This document shows, one piece after another, positions 32,954 through 41,777 of a DNA stretch of 44,055 bases. This DNA comes from Pseudomonadota bacterium (GTDB lineage Bacteria; Pseudomonadota; Gammaproteobacteria; Steroidobacterales; Steroidobacteraceae). The translations under genes were made by a program, and so were the position numbers. Below the pieces are notes generated by a model. That model was not told the DNA's origin and made no database searches. It worked only from the letters and a program-made list of their open reading frames with translations. The stretch's first letter is position 1. Each line of letters begins with the position of its first letter. The stretch spans positions 1 to 44,055 of the forward strand of contig JAEYUC010000006.1 in NCBI GenBank assembly GCA_023433705.1. The letters are read 5' to 3'.

Positions 32954-33906
32954 GCGCGCCCCGACTCACGCCCATCGGCCCCGCCGAAATCGAGGCGGCG
33001 CGCGAATACCTCACCGGACTGCACACGCGGCTGTCCGATGCCTGGCAATCGCTCGATCCCACGAGCGCGCAACGCCGCGACGAGTGGCAGCGCCCGGCCG
33101 GTGAGCCGCTGAGCGGCAACGGGCGTCTCTCACTCATCGAGAACGGCGCGACCTTCGACCGCGCGGGCGTTGCATTCAGTGACGTCACGGGCGCGAAGTT
33201 GCCCGCCGCCGCGAGCGAACGCCACACGGAGCTCGCGGGCCAGCCGTTCCGCGCGATGGGCACGAGCGTCGTCGTGCACCCCGTGAATCCGTATGCGCCA
33301 ACCTCGCACGCGAACGTGCGCCTGTTCACCGCGCGCGACGGCGAGACCTGGTGGTTCGGCGGCGGTTTCGACCTGACGCCCGTCTATCCATTCGACGAGG
33401 ACGCACGCGCCTGGCACGAGGCGGCCCGCGCCGCCTGCGATCCGGCCGGCTCGCGCGTCTATCCACTGCTCAAGGAAACCTGCGACCGGTATTTCTACCT
33501 GCCGCACCGCGGCGAGACACGCGGCATCGGCGGCCTGTTCGCCGACGATCTCAACGAGCACACGCCGGAGATCGGCGGCAGCTTCGAACATTGCTTCGCG
33601 CTCATCCGCCGCATCGGCGACACCTATCTGGACGCATATAGCCGGATCGTGCGGGCGCGCGCGGCGACTCCCTTCGGTGAGCGCGAGCGGAAATTCCAGC
33701 GTCTGCGTCGCGGCCGCTACGTCGAGTTCAACCTGGCCTTCGACCGGGGCACGCGCTTCGGCCTGCAGTCCCAGGCGCGCACCGAGTCGCTGCTGATGTC
33801 GCTGCCGCCGCGCGCCGAGTGGCGCTACGACTATCGTCCGGAGCCGGGATCGCCGGAAGCGAGGCTCGCGGACTATCTCAAACCCCGGGACTGGCTGGGC
33901 GCATGA
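32950..33906 (+). CDS. hemF: Oxygen-dependent coproporphyrinogen III oxidase
   Basis: 318 aa. Conserved blocks: RLSLIENGATFDRAGVAFSDVTG, MGTSVVVHPVNPYAPTSHANVRLF, WWFGGGFDLTPVYPFDEDA, YFYLPHRGETRGIGGLFADDL and RRGRYVEFNLAFDRGTRFGLQS. It oxidatively decarboxylates coproporphyrinogen III to protoporphyrinogen IX using O2, which shows aerobic haem synthesis. No hemN is seen here. Overlaps of four bases with the regulator before and hemH after. Confidence 0.96.
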   Translation: MSAPRLTPIGPAEIEAAREYLTGLHTRLSDAWQSLDPTSAQRRDEWQRPAGEPLSGNGRLSLIENGATFDRAGVAFSDVTGAKLPAAASERHTELAGQPFRAMGTSVVVHPVNPYAPTSHANVRLFTARDGETWWFGGGFDLTPVYPFDEDARAWHEAARAACDPAGSRVYPLLKETCDRYFYLPHRGETRGIGGLFADDLNEHTPEIGGSFEHCFALIRRIGDTYLDAYSRIVRARAATPFGERERKFQRLRRGRYVEFNLAFDRGTRFGLQSQARTESLLMSLPPRAEWRYDYRPEPGSPEARLADYLKPRDWLGA

Positions 33907-34886
33907 CAGCCGGCGTGCTGCTGGTCAATTCCGGCACACCCGCATCGCTCGCCACGCGCGACGTGCGCGCGTTCCTTGCCGGGTTGCTGGGCGATCCGCG
34001 CGTCGTCGAATTGCCGCGCTGGTTATGGCTGCCGCTGTTGCACGGAGTGATCCTGCGCGTGCGACCGCGCGCGAGCGCGAAGAAGTACGCCGCGATCTGG
34101 ACGCCTCGAGGTTCGCCGCTGGCCGTCGAAAGCGAGGCGCTGCGTGCCGGACTCGAGGCCGCGCTTTCCGGGCAGGGCATGCCCGTGGCTCTCGCGATGC
34201 TCTACACGGGCGGCGCGACGGTGGCGCAGGCGCTCGAGGCGCTGCGTTCCAGAGGGGTCGACGAAGTCGTCGTCATCCCGATGTTCCCGCAATACAGCGG
34301 CGCGACGACCGGCGCGGTCTTCGACCAGGTCGGCGCGACGTTCTCGCGCATGCGCCACGTCCCGGGTCTGCATTTCGTATCGGACTACCACGACGACGAG
34401 GGCTACATCGAGGCGCTCGCCGCGAGCGTGCGCGAGCACTGGAGCGGGCACGGACGGACCGAACACCTCGTCATGTCATTTCACGGCATCCCCGAGCGCT
34501 TCGTCGCGCAGGGCGATCCGTATCGCGCGCAATGCGAGCGCACCTCGAGCCTGCTCGCCGCGCGGCTCGGCCTGGGTGAGGACGCGTGGAGTCTCACGTT
34601 CCAGTCGCGCTTCGGACGCGCGCGGTGGCTGCAGCCGTATACGATCGAGGCGCTCGCCGCGCTCGCGAAGCGCGGTGTCGCGAGCGTGAGCGTGATGTGC
34701 CCGGGCTTCGCCGCGGACTGCCTCGAAACGCTCGAGGAGATCGGCATCGAGAATCGCGACGCGTTCTTCGCCGCGGGCGGCAAACAATACCGGTACATCC
34801 CCGCGCTCAATGCGCGGCCGGATCACGTCGCGGCCCTGAGTGCCCTGGTCATGCGCCAGGTGGGAGGTACATCGTGCTCTGGTTGA
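33903..34886 (+). CDS. hemH: Ferrochelatase
   Basis: 327 aa from ATG 33903. Features: GVLLVNSGTPASLATRDVRAFLAGLLGDPRVVELP, YAAIWTPRGSPLAVESEAL, PMFPQYSGATTGAVFDQV, MSFHGIPERF with the active-site His194, and LTFQSRFGRARWLQPYT, then VMCPGFAADCLETLEEIGIE. It inserts Fe2+ into protoporphyrin IX, the last step of the pathway. Its last 13 bases overlap the hemJ start. Confidence 0.95.
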   Translation: MTAGVLLVNSGTPASLATRDVRAFLAGLLGDPRVVELPRWLWLPLLHGVILRVRPRASAKKYAAIWTPRGSPLAVESEALRAGLEAALSGQGMPVALAMLYTGGATVAQALEALRSRGVDEVVVIPMFPQYSGATTGAVFDQVGATFSRMRHVPGLHFVSDYHDDEGYIEALAASVREHWSGHGRTEHLVMSFHGIPERFVAQGDPYRAQCERTSSLLAARLGLGEDAWSLTFQSRFGRARWLQPYTIEALAALAKRGVASVSVMCPGFAADCLETLEEIGIENRDAFFAAGGKQYRYIPALNARPDHVAALSALVMRQVGGTSCSG

Positions 34887-35305
34887 AGGCGTTCCACGTG
34901 ATCGGCGTCGTGAGCTGGTTCGCCGCGATCTTCTATCTACCCAGGCTGTTCGTGTACCACGCCCAGATACAGGGCGCGACGATCGACGACGCCGTGGGGA
35001 ACGCGCGTTTCAAGGTGATGGAGCGAAAGCTGTTCGTCCTGATGACCGTCGCGGCGGTGATCGCGATCGGGTTCGGCGCGGCGATGGTGCTGGTCGCCCC
35101 AGACTATCTACTAATGCGCTGGCTGCACGTGAAGCTCGTGCTGGTATTCCTCGTGATCGCGTATCACGGCGCGTGTTTCGCGCTCGTCCAGCAGTTCGCC
35201 GCGGATCGCAATGCGCGCTCGGAGCGCTGGTACCGCCTGTTCAACGAGATTCCCGCGCTGTTGCTCGTCGGCATCGTCATCCTGGCGGTCGTCAAGCCGT
35301 TCTGA
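34874..35305 (+). CDS. hemJ: Protoporphyrinogen oxidase HemJ
   Basis: 143 aa from GTG 34874, inside the end of hemH. It has four membrane helices and the HemJ (UPF0093) signature: WLKAFHVIGVVSWFAAIFYLPRLFVYH, FKVMERKLFVLMTVAAVIAIGFG, MRWLHVKLVLVFLVIAYHG and RLFNEIPALLLVGIVILAVVKPF. His in FHVIG and Lys in HVKL are conserved. It oxidises protoporphyrinogen IX to protoporphyrin IX in the inner membrane, between the HemF and HemH reactions. It closes the overlapping haem operon. Confidence 0.94.
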   Translation: MLWLKAFHVIGVVSWFAAIFYLPRLFVYHAQIQGATIDDAVGNARFKVMERKLFVLMTVAAVIAIGFGAAMVLVAPDYLLMRWLHVKLVLVFLVIAYHGACFALVQQFAADRNARSERWYRLFNEIPALLLVGIVILAVVKPF

Positions 35306-35355
35306 CGCGCGGCGGGACCTGAAGTACGATTCCCGCTCGTTCACGAGGGGCCTCC

Positions 35356-37083
35356 ATGTCATTCGTCCGGATCGGGCTCGCGGCTTCGATTCTCGCGCTG
35401 GTCGTCGCCGGCTGTTCGCGCGAGCCCACGCGGGCGCCCGCGCCTGCACCGACCGAAGACGCCGCGCGGGAAGAGAGCTGGCCCCAGTTCGTCGACCGGT
35501 TCATCGAATCGCGCATGCAGGCCGATCCGCATTTCGCGGTGCAGTCGGGGCGGCATGAATTCGACGGCAGGATGCCCGACTGGAGCCGCGCCGCGATCGA
35601 GGCCGACGTCGCGGCGCTGCGGGAACAGCTCGGCGAGCTGTCGCGGCAACGCGTGACGCAAGCCCAGCAATTCGAGCGCGATTATCTCCAGTGGATCATC
35701 GAGTCCGAAATCTTCTGGCTCGAGACGGCGGCGGCGCCGTTCCGCAATCCGGCCTGGTACCTCGAGCGGCTCGATCCTTCGATGTATCTCACGCGCGAAT
35801 ATGCGCCGCTTCCGAAACGTCTCGAAGGCTTCCTCGGCTACGCGCGTGCCGTGCCCGGCCTCGCGGCCAGCATCCGCGAGAACCTGCGCACGCCATTGCC
35901 GAAGGCCTTCATCGAGCACGGCATCGCTGGATTTTCGGGTTACGCGGAATTCTTTCGAGAAGAGATGCCACGCATTTTCGCCAGCCTCGCCGACGAGCGG
36001 CTGAAGGCTGACCTTGGCTCCGCGACCGCGCTCGCGGCGCAGGCGATGAGCGACCTGGCCACCTGGCTCGAATCGCAGCGTGCGACGGAAACCGGGGATT
36101 TCGCGCTCGGCGCTCCGCTGTTCCGCGAAATGTTGCGAGTCACCGAGCAACTCGACGTGCCGCTCGAGGAGCTGGAGCTGCTGGGTCGCAAGGATCTCGA
36201 ACGAAACCTCGCGGCCCTCGTGGAGGCATGCGCGTCCTTTGCGCCGCGTGCCACGCTCGCGGCCTGCGTTTCGAAGATGCGGGCCAACAAACCGAGCGGT
36301 GGCTCGGTCGAAGGTGCGCGCGCCCAGCTTGCGGCATTGCGGCAGTTCGTCGTCGACCACGACCTCGTCGGCATACCGAACGACGAGCAGGCGTTGGTGG
36401 CCGAATCGCCGCCGTACAACCGGGGCAACTTCGCCTACATCAGCATCCCCGGTCCGTACGAGAAACGCGATGCACGGGCTATCTACTACGTGGCGCCGCC
36501 CGATCCGTCGTGGAGCGCCGCCGAGCGGCGCGCCTATCTGCCCGGAAGCGCCTTCCTGCTGTTCGTTTCAGCCCATGAAGTCTGGCCGGGTCACTTCCTG
36601 CAGTTCCAGGTCGCGAACGCCAGCCCATCGCGGCTGCCCGGCCTCTGGTCGAACTATTCGTACACCGAGGGCTGGGCGCACTACGCCGAGGAAATGATGT
36701 ACGACGCGGGGCTCGGCGCGCGCCGGCCGGAAATGCGCGTCGGAATGCTCACCAACGCCTTGCTGCGCGACGTGCGGTTCCTCTCGGCCATCTGCCTGCA
36801 CAGCGGCTGCATGAAGCTTGCCGAATCCGAATCCATGTTCCGCGAGCTGGCCTTCGCCGATGCCGGGAATGCCCGGCAGCAGGCGCTGCGCGGCACGTAC
36901 GATCCCGGCTACCTGGCCTACACCCTCGGGAAGCTGATGATCCGGAAGCTGCGTTCCGACTGGCTGGCCGCCAATCCCGGAGCGACGCCCCGCCAGTTTC
37001 ACGACGAATTCCTATCATTCGGCTCGCCCCCGTTGCCGCTCGTGCGAAAGCAGATGCTCGGCAGCGCGGCCGGAGCGCTTTGA
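35356..37083 (+). CDS. DUF885 family lipoprotein, probable metallopeptidase
   Basis: 575 aa. Lipoprotein signal MSFVRIGLAASILALVVAGC (lipobox VAGC). DUF885 features: WPQFVDRFIESRMQADPHFAVQSGRHEFDG at the N-terminus, YISIPGPYEKRDARAIYYVAPPDPSWSAAERRAYL, and the metal-site-like HEVWPGHFLQFQ followed by YSYTEGWAHYAEEMM, which together give an HExxxxH-plus-Glu arrangement typical of the family. C-terminal DPGYLAYTLGKLMIRKL. It is probably a periplasmic peptidase of unknown substrate. A 50-bp gap after hemJ separates it from the haem genes. Confidence 0.87.
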   Translation: MSFVRIGLAASILALVVAGCSREPTRAPAPAPTEDAAREESWPQFVDRFIESRMQADPHFAVQSGRHEFDGRMPDWSRAAIEADVAALREQLGELSRQRVTQAQQFERDYLQWIIESEIFWLETAAAPFRNPAWYLERLDPSMYLTREYAPLPKRLEGFLGYARAVPGLAASIRENLRTPLPKAFIEHGIAGFSGYAEFFREEMPRIFASLADERLKADLGSATALAAQAMSDLATWLESQRATETGDFALGAPLFREMLRVTEQLDVPLEELELLGRKDLERNLAALVEACASFAPRATLAACVSKMRANKPSGGSVEGARAQLAALRQFVVDHDLVGIPNDEQALVAESPPYNRGNFAYISIPGPYEKRDARAIYYVAPPDPSWSAAERRAYLPGSAFLLFVSAHEVWPGHFLQFQVANASPSRLPGLWSNYSYTEGWAHYAEEMMYDAGLGARRPEMRVGMLTNALLRDVRFLSAICLHSGCMKLAESESMFRELAFADAGNARQQALRGTYDPGYLAYTLGKLMIRKLRSDWLAANPGATPRQFHDEFLSFGSPPLPLVRKQMLGSAAGAL

Positions 37084-37110
37084 CCCCTTTGCCCACTAAC
37101 AGGAAAGACG

Positions 37111-37515
37111 ATGCTGCGTTCGCTGATGATTGCCAAACTGCATGGATTGCGAGTGACCGGTTCGCTGTTGCACTACGAAGGGTCAATCGCTCTCGATCCC
37201 GAACATTGTGAGGCGGCCGGGATGCTGCCCCTGGAGTTCGTCGAGATCTGGAACAAGACGACCGGTTCCCGGATAAGCACTTACATCATCTACGGCGAGC
37301 GGGGCTCGCGTTGCTGCGTGCTGAATGGCGCGGCCGCCCGGACCTGTCAGCCGGGTGACGAGCTCATCATCGCCGCCCGGGCGGACGTGTCGCCTGGCGA
37401 GCTGGACTCGTTCGAATCGCGCACTCTCATATTCGGCGAGGACAACCGTATAGAAACTGTCATCAAACACAGACTAACCAGATCGGGTTCGGGCTACGAC
37501 GTCGCTATCGGATGA
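37111..37515 (+). CDS. panD: Aspartate 1-decarboxylase
   Basis: 134 aa. PanD: MLRSLMIAKLHGLRVTGSLLHYEGSIALDPEHCEAAGM. Cleavage between Gly24 and Ser25 would generate the pyruvoyl group. EIWNKTTGSRISTYIIYGERGS carries the conserved Arg and Tyr, and RTCQPGDELIIAA follows. It makes beta-alanine for pantothenate and CoA. Lys9, a normal active-site residue, is present. It stands 27 bp after the DUF885 gene; no other pan gene is near. Confidence 0.94.
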   Translation: MLRSLMIAKLHGLRVTGSLLHYEGSIALDPEHCEAAGMLPLEFVEIWNKTTGSRISTYIIYGERGSRCCVLNGAAARTCQPGDELIIAARADVSPGELDSFESRTLIFGEDNRIETVIKHRLTRSGSGYDVAIG

Positions 37516-37580
37516 CACCGACGCAGCTATTTCTTGTTTGCCTACGGAACTCCGGGAGAGGATGATGCTCCGATACGGAT

Positions 37581-38009
37581 ATGCGCAAACGGCTCCTATC
37601 CATCGCCATGGGATTGGCAGTAGTTGGGGTGGCACTCGCTCAGGTCGAAGCGAGCAGCACCCTGTACGTCCTTGACGTCGATCCGGCACGTTATTCGGGA
37701 CCCGCGGGTCAACGCATCGCGGTACGCCTCGATGATGCGCCACGCCACATCACGCTGAGCCCGCAGGACGAGATCTGCGTGCAGTTGCAGCGGGCGGCCA
37801 ACAGCCAGGTCATCAGCGCGCGCGTGCGCGTGCTGCGGCCCGAGCCCCATGCAGCGGTCGAAGTCCGGGTGGTCGCGCCCGACATCTCTCCCGGAACGTT
37901 CCGCAGCACCCCGTGGGGAATGCTGTTGCGGGTGGTCCCGCCGGAAAAGCTCACCGGTGTCGGCCAGCCGCTCGGCACGACCGACGCTCCGGTCTGCTCG
38001 CTGACCTGA
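37581..38009 (+). CDS. Small secreted protein of unknown function
   Basis: 142 aa with a possible signal peptide MRKRLLSIAMGLAVVGVALAQVEA. The mature part is rich in beta-prone stretches (STLYVLDVDPARYSGPAGQRIAVRLDD, ISARVRVLRPEPHAAVEVRVVAPD). I recognise no family. Ribosome-binding sequence gagagg is farther than usual from the ATG, so the start could be the ATG at 37608 instead. It converges with the dehydrogenase at 38026 with a 16-bp gap. Confidence 0.55.
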   Translation: MRKRLLSIAMGLAVVGVALAQVEASSTLYVLDVDPARYSGPAGQRIAVRLDDAPRHITLSPQDEICVQLQRAANSQVISARVRVLRPEPHAAVEVRVVAPDISPGTFRSTPWGMLLRVVPPEKLTGVGQPLGTTDAPVCSLT

Positions 38010-38025
38010 CCCGGCGACCCGCTAA

Positions 38026-38901
38026 CTAACTACCGCTCCGGAGTACGTCGACGATCCTGCTCTCGTTGTCGGACGAGAAGCCGCGTTCGCACGCCTCGCG
38101 ATAGAGCCGCTCGGCGACCTCCCCGAACTCCCGTGGCACGCCCAGCTTGCGCGCCAGCCGCAGCGCGTAATCGACGTCCTTGAGCCTGAGCTTCGGCGTG
38201 AAGACGATGTTCGTCGTGTGATCGCCCTGGGCGAAGCGGCGCACGTTGCGCACCACCTGCGGGCTCGCGGCCTGGCCGCTCGCGATTCCATCGGCGACGG
38301 AGTCGAGATGGAGGCCGGCGCGTTCGGCGAGCACGACACCTTCGGCCGCCGACGCGATCTGCACCGCGCCGATCAGGTTGATCATGAGCTTGTACACGGT
38401 GCCCTGGCCGACGCCGCCGAAGTGCAGCACGCGGGTGGCCAGCGAGGCGAACACCGGCCTGGCGGCGTCGAGATGCGCCGGTTCGGCGCCCACGAGCAGG
38501 GTGAGGGTGCCCGCCGCCGCCGCATCGGGCAGGCCCGTGACCGGGCAATCGACGTAACGAAATCCGCGCTCGGTGACCCGCCGCGAAAGCTCGAGCACCC
38601 AGTCGTGGGAGAGCGTCGAACATTCGATCGCGAGGGCATCGGGTGCGTTGTCGGCGGCGAGGGCGCCGGATTCACCCAGCCACATGGAACCCGAGGATTC
38701 ATCGTCGGCCGTCATGCCGATGATGACGTCCGCGTTGCGCGCGGCCTCGCGCGGCGAATTCGCGACGCGCGCGCCGGCCTTTTCGAGCGGAAGTGCCTTC
38801 TCGCGGGTGCGGTTGTAGACGGTGACCTGGTGCTGCGCCGTCACCAGGCGCGCGGCCATGCCCGCGCCCATGTTGCCGAGTCCGAGGAATGCGATTCGCA
38901 T
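38026..38901 (-). CDS. 3-hydroxyisobutyrate-dehydrogenase-family oxidoreductase
   Basis: 291 aa, ATG start. Rossmann N-terminus MRIAFLGLGNMGAGMAARLV binds NAD(P); then IECSTLSHDWVLELSRRV, the substrate loop DCPVTGLPDAAAAGTLTLLVG (family usually D-x-P-V-S-G-G) and catalytic Lys in VYKLMINLIGAVQI. Members reduce or oxidise beta-hydroxy acids such as tartronate semialdehyde or 3-hydroxyisobutyrate. It follows kduD after 22 bp on the same strand, so it may handle a sugar-acid product of pectin breakdown; the true substrate is not readable. Confidence 0.88.
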   Translation of the reverse strand: MRIAFLGLGNMGAGMAARLVTAQHQVTVYNRTREKALPLEKAGARVANSPREAARNADVIIGMTADDESSGSMWLGESGALAADNAPDALAIECSTLSHDWVLELSRRVTERGFRYVDCPVTGLPDAAAAGTLTLLVGAEPAHLDAARPVFASLATRVLHFGGVGQGTVYKLMINLIGAVQIASAAEGVVLAERAGLHLDSVADGIASGQAASPQVVRNVRRFAQGDHTTNIVFTPKLRLKDVDYALRLARKLGVPREFGEVAERLYREACERGFSSDNESRIVDVLRSGS

Positions 38902-38923
38902 CCGACGATCATACCGGACCCGA

Positions 38924-39682
38924 TCAGCGCGCCAGCCAGCCCCCGTCGACCGGCAGCGTGATGCCGTGCACGTAGTTCGCGGCGCTCGATGCGAGGAATA
39001 CCGCGGCTCCTCCCAGATCCTCGGGATTCCCCCAGCGTCCGGCCGGGATGCGCGCGAGGATTTCGGCGTTGCGCTTCACGTCCGCCTGCAACGCGGCCGT
39101 GTTGTTCGTCGCGAAGTAACCCGGCGCGATCGCGTTCACGTTGATGCCGCTCGCGGCCCACTCGTTGGCGAGCAGTTTCGTGAGACCCGCGACGCCGCTC
39201 TTGCTCGCGGTGTAGGAGGGCACGCGGATGCCGCCCTGGAAGGAAAGCATCGACGCGATGTTGATGATCTTGCCGCCGCCATTCGGAATCATGTGGCGCG
39301 CGGCCGCCTGCGAGAGAAAAAATACCGCCTTGAGATTCACGTCGAGTACGGCGTCCCAGTCGGCCTCGGTGAAGTCGATGGCATTGTTGCGGCGGATGAT
39401 GCCGGCGTTGTTCACGAGGATGTCGAGCCCGCCGAGCTCGTCGACGACCCTGCCGACGATCGCGCCGTGGTCGGGTTTCCCGCCCAGGTCCGCGTTCACC
39501 CAGATTCCGCGGCGGCCCAGCGACTGGACCGTCTCGAGCGTCTCTCTCGGATCGCTGCGGCCGATTGCGGCGATGTCCGCGCCGGCGCGCGCGAGCGCTT
39601 CCGCGATACCGCGGCCGATGCCCGTGTTGGCGCCCGTGACGGCCGCGACGCGGCCCGCGAGATCGAACGCGCCGGGGGCCAT
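38924..39682 (-). CDS. kduD: 2-dehydro-3-deoxy-D-gluconate 5-dehydrogenase
   Basis: 252 aa short-chain dehydrogenase: VAAVTGANTGIGRGIAEALA (NAD site), LVNNAGIIRRNNAIDFTEADWD, the catalytic Ser in NIASMLSFQGG and YTASKSG with Tyr/Lys, and PGYFATNNTAALQAD, typical of KduD. It reduces 2,5-diketo-3-deoxygluconate to 2-keto-3-deoxygluconate after KduI. Its ATG overlaps the kduI stop. KDG kinase and aldolase are not in the window. Confidence 0.93.
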   Translation of the reverse strand: MAPGAFDLAGRVAAVTGANTGIGRGIAEALARAGADIAAIGRSDPRETLETVQSLGRRGIWVNADLGGKPDHGAIVGRVVDELGGLDILVNNAGIIRRNNAIDFTEADWDAVLDVNLKAVFFLSQAAARHMIPNGGGKIINIASMLSFQGGIRVPSYTASKSGVAGLTKLLANEWAASGINVNAIAPGYFATNNTAALQADVKRNAEILARIPAGRWGNPEDLGGAAVFLASSAANYVHGITLPVDGGWLAR

Positions 39683-40518
39683 CAGCGCAGGTTGTCCATC
39701 GGGACCCAGGCGACGTCCTTGTATTCCTGGTTCTCGCCGCCCATCGCCCAGATGAAGCTGTAGTTAGACGTGCCGCATCCCGTGTGGATGGACCACGGCG
39801 GGGCGATGACCGCTTCCTCGTTCGCCACGAAGATGTGCCGGGTCTCGCTCGGCTCGCCCATGATGTGCACGACGCGCGCGTCGGGCTTGAGGTCGAAGTA
39901 GAAGTAGGTTTCCGACCGGCGCTCGTGCAGGTGGCTCGGCATGGTGTTCCACACGCTGCCTTCCTTGAGCGAGGTGAGTCCCATGAGAAGCTGGGCCGAC
40001 TTGCAGATGTCGGGGTTGATGTACTGGTAGATGGTCCGCGCGTTGGCGGTGGCCGGCGCGCCCACGGGCATCGGGTTGGCCTTCGCCACGTCGATCTTCA
40101 CGGTCTCGTAACGAGAGTGCGCCGGCGTGCTCGCGAGATAGAACTTGGCGGGCGCGTCCTTCGATTCCGAAGAGAACACGAGCGAATTCGTGCCCATCGG
40201 GATGTAGAGGCCTTCGCGCGCGGCAAGCGGCCATTCCTTCCCGTCCACCGTGACCTTGCCATTGCCCCCGACGTTGATGACGCCGAGCTCGCGGCGCGCG
40301 AGGAACGGGCCCTTGTTGAGCTCCGGCACTTCGCTGAGCTCCACGGCCTTCGACACCGGCATGACACCGCCGACGATCATGCGCTCCACGTGGCTGAATG
40401 TGAGGCTCACGTCGTCGGGCACGAAAATCGACGATACATGGAACAGCTCGCGCAGCTTCGCCGAGCCGGCCGAGTGGATGATGGACGGGTGGGTCGCGTG
40501 TCGGGTCTCGAACTTCAT
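39682..40518 (-). CDS. kduI: 5-dehydro-4-deoxy-D-glucuronate isomerase
   Basis: 278 aa cupin-type isomerase: MKFETRHATHPSIIHSAGSAKLRELFHVSSIF at the N-terminus, MIVGGVMPVSKAVEL, FLARRELGVINVGG, the zinc-binding PSHLHERRSETYFYFDL (two His and a Glu) and PPWSIHTGCGTSNYSFIWAMGGENQEY (fourth ligand His). It isomerises 4-deoxy-L-threo-5-hexosulose uronate, the monomer from pectate lyase products. It is the first gene of the kduI-kduD-oxidoreductase unit, behind an ACCGGTGTCAT site. Confidence 0.95.
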   Translation of the reverse strand: MKFETRHATHPSIIHSAGSAKLRELFHVSSIFVPDDVSLTFSHVERMIVGGVMPVSKAVELSEVPELNKGPFLARRELGVINVGGNGKVTVDGKEWPLAAREGLYIPMGTNSLVFSSESKDAPAKFYLASTPAHSRYETVKIDVAKANPMPVGAPATANARTIYQYINPDICKSAQLLMGLTSLKEGSVWNTMPSHLHERRSETYFYFDLKPDARVVHIMGEPSETRHIFVANEEAVIAPPWSIHTGCGTSNYSFIWAMGGENQEYKDVAWVPMDNLR

Positions 40519-40577
40519 GATCGTTCAGGTCCGGGGGGAGTTTTCTGGGCCCGCGATTCTACCCCGTTACGGCCCTG

Positions 40578-40595
40578 GCGGAAACCGGTGTCATG
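40578..40595 (-). promoter_or_regulatory. LacI-type operator before kduI
   Basis: The + strand reads GCGGAAACCGGTGTCATG, centre CC|GG at 40586/40587, 60-77 bp upstream of the kduI ATG in the 109-bp gap between kduI and the LacI gene. It shares AACCGGTGTCAT with the sites at 41785 and 42660. Confidence 0.6.
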
Positions 40596-40627
40596 GATCG
40601 GGGAGAGGACATCGATCGGTGGCGCGG

Positions 40628-41728
40628 TCAGCGGCTGGGGGGCTGGCAGGAGTCCCGGATGACCAGGTGCGGCTCGAGCGGCGTCACCATCGCGTGCGTC
40701 CCGCCCGCGGCATCCGGGTGCAGGATCTTGTTCGCCGCGAGGCGCCCGAGCTCGCGGATCGGCAGCCGGATCGTCGTGAGCGAAGGCAGCAGGCGCGCGG
40801 CCAGCGGACCGTCGTCGAATCCCACGATCGACAGGTCGCCCGGAATGGACAGGCCGAGCCTGTTCGCGACACGGTAGACGCCCGCCGCCATCTCGTCGTT
40901 GCTCGCGAAGATGGCCGTGGGCCGCGGATTCATCGCCAGGAGTTTCTCGGCGCCGGCGACGCCGGACTCGTAGGTGTAACCGCCATCCACGATCAGCTCG
41001 CTGGCGATCGGCGCGCCGCGCGCCTCCAGCGCCTCGCGGAATCCGTCCAGTCGTTCGATCGCGGAGCGGAATCCCGTCGGGCCGGCGATGTAACCGATGC
41101 GGCGGTGGCCGAGCGACACGAGGTAGTTAGCCACCTCGGCGACCGCCAGGCGGTCGTTGGAGATCACGATGCGCGCGGGGTCGTCCAGCGGCGTGTAGGT
41201 GATGCGCACGTAGGCGCAATCGGCCGCGGTCAGCGCGCGCGTGAGCTCGTCGTTCTCCGAAACCGGCGGCAGCAGGATCACGCCGCGCAGCTTCTGCCGT
41301 TCGACGAAGCGCCGCACGCCCGTGATGAAGTCGGGATTCTTGCGGTCGCATGGATGTACGACCACCTCGTATTCGGAATTGCGCACGGCGTCGAGCGCGC
41401 CTTCCATGCAATTGACGATGTACTGCGCATTCGGATTGTCGTAGACCAGCCCGATCAGGAACGACTTGCGGAACGCGAGGCCGCGCGCCTGCGGGTCGGG
41501 CACGTAACCGAACTTGTCGATGACCGCCTGGATGCGCGCGCGCGTGGCTTCCTGCACGAGCGGCGACTGGTTGATGACGCGCGAGACGGTCTTCTTGGAC
41601 ACGCTGGCGAGTCTCGCGATGTCGTTGATCGTGGCATTGCGGCCCGGCTTGATGCCGCCCGCCTTGACGGCCGCCGGCGGCTTGGGCGTTGCGCGGGTAC
41701 CGCCGACCTTCTTCCGGTTCCGTGTCAT
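40628..41728 (-). CDS. LacI-family transcriptional regulator (KdgR-like)
   Basis: 366 aa, ATG start. A Lys/Pro-rich N-terminal tail (about 30 residues) precedes the LacI helix-turn-helix ATINDIARLASVSKKTVSRVINQSPLVQ and hinge GLAFRKSFLIGLVYDNPNAQYI. The effector domain has RLAVAEVANYLVSLGHRRIGYIAGPTGFRSAIERLDGFREAL and the usual AIFASNDEMAAGVYRVANRLGLSIPGDLSIVGFDDG. It lies among pectin genes and very likely represses them in the absence of a galacturonate-derived inducer such as KDG. Three ACCGGTGTCAT sites nearby, one before its own gene, are candidate targets. Confidence 0.92.
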   Translation of the reverse strand: MTRNRKKVGGTRATPKPPAAVKAGGIKPGRNATINDIARLASVSKKTVSRVINQSPLVQEATRARIQAVIDKFGYVPDPQARGLAFRKSFLIGLVYDNPNAQYIVNCMEGALDAVRNSEYEVVVHPCDRKNPDFITGVRRFVERQKLRGVILLPPVSENDELTRALTAADCAYVRITYTPLDDPARIVISNDRLAVAEVANYLVSLGHRRIGYIAGPTGFRSAIERLDGFREALEARGAPIASELIVDGGYTYESGVAGAEKLLAMNPRPTAIFASNDEMAAGVYRVANRLGLSIPGDLSIVGFDDGPLAARLLPSLTTIRLPIRELGRLAANKILHPDAAGGTHAMVTPLEPHLVIRDSCQPPSR

Positions 41729-41777
41729 TCCGCGATTGTACGGAAGCGGCGATGTCCCGGGCAGATGTCCCTAACAA

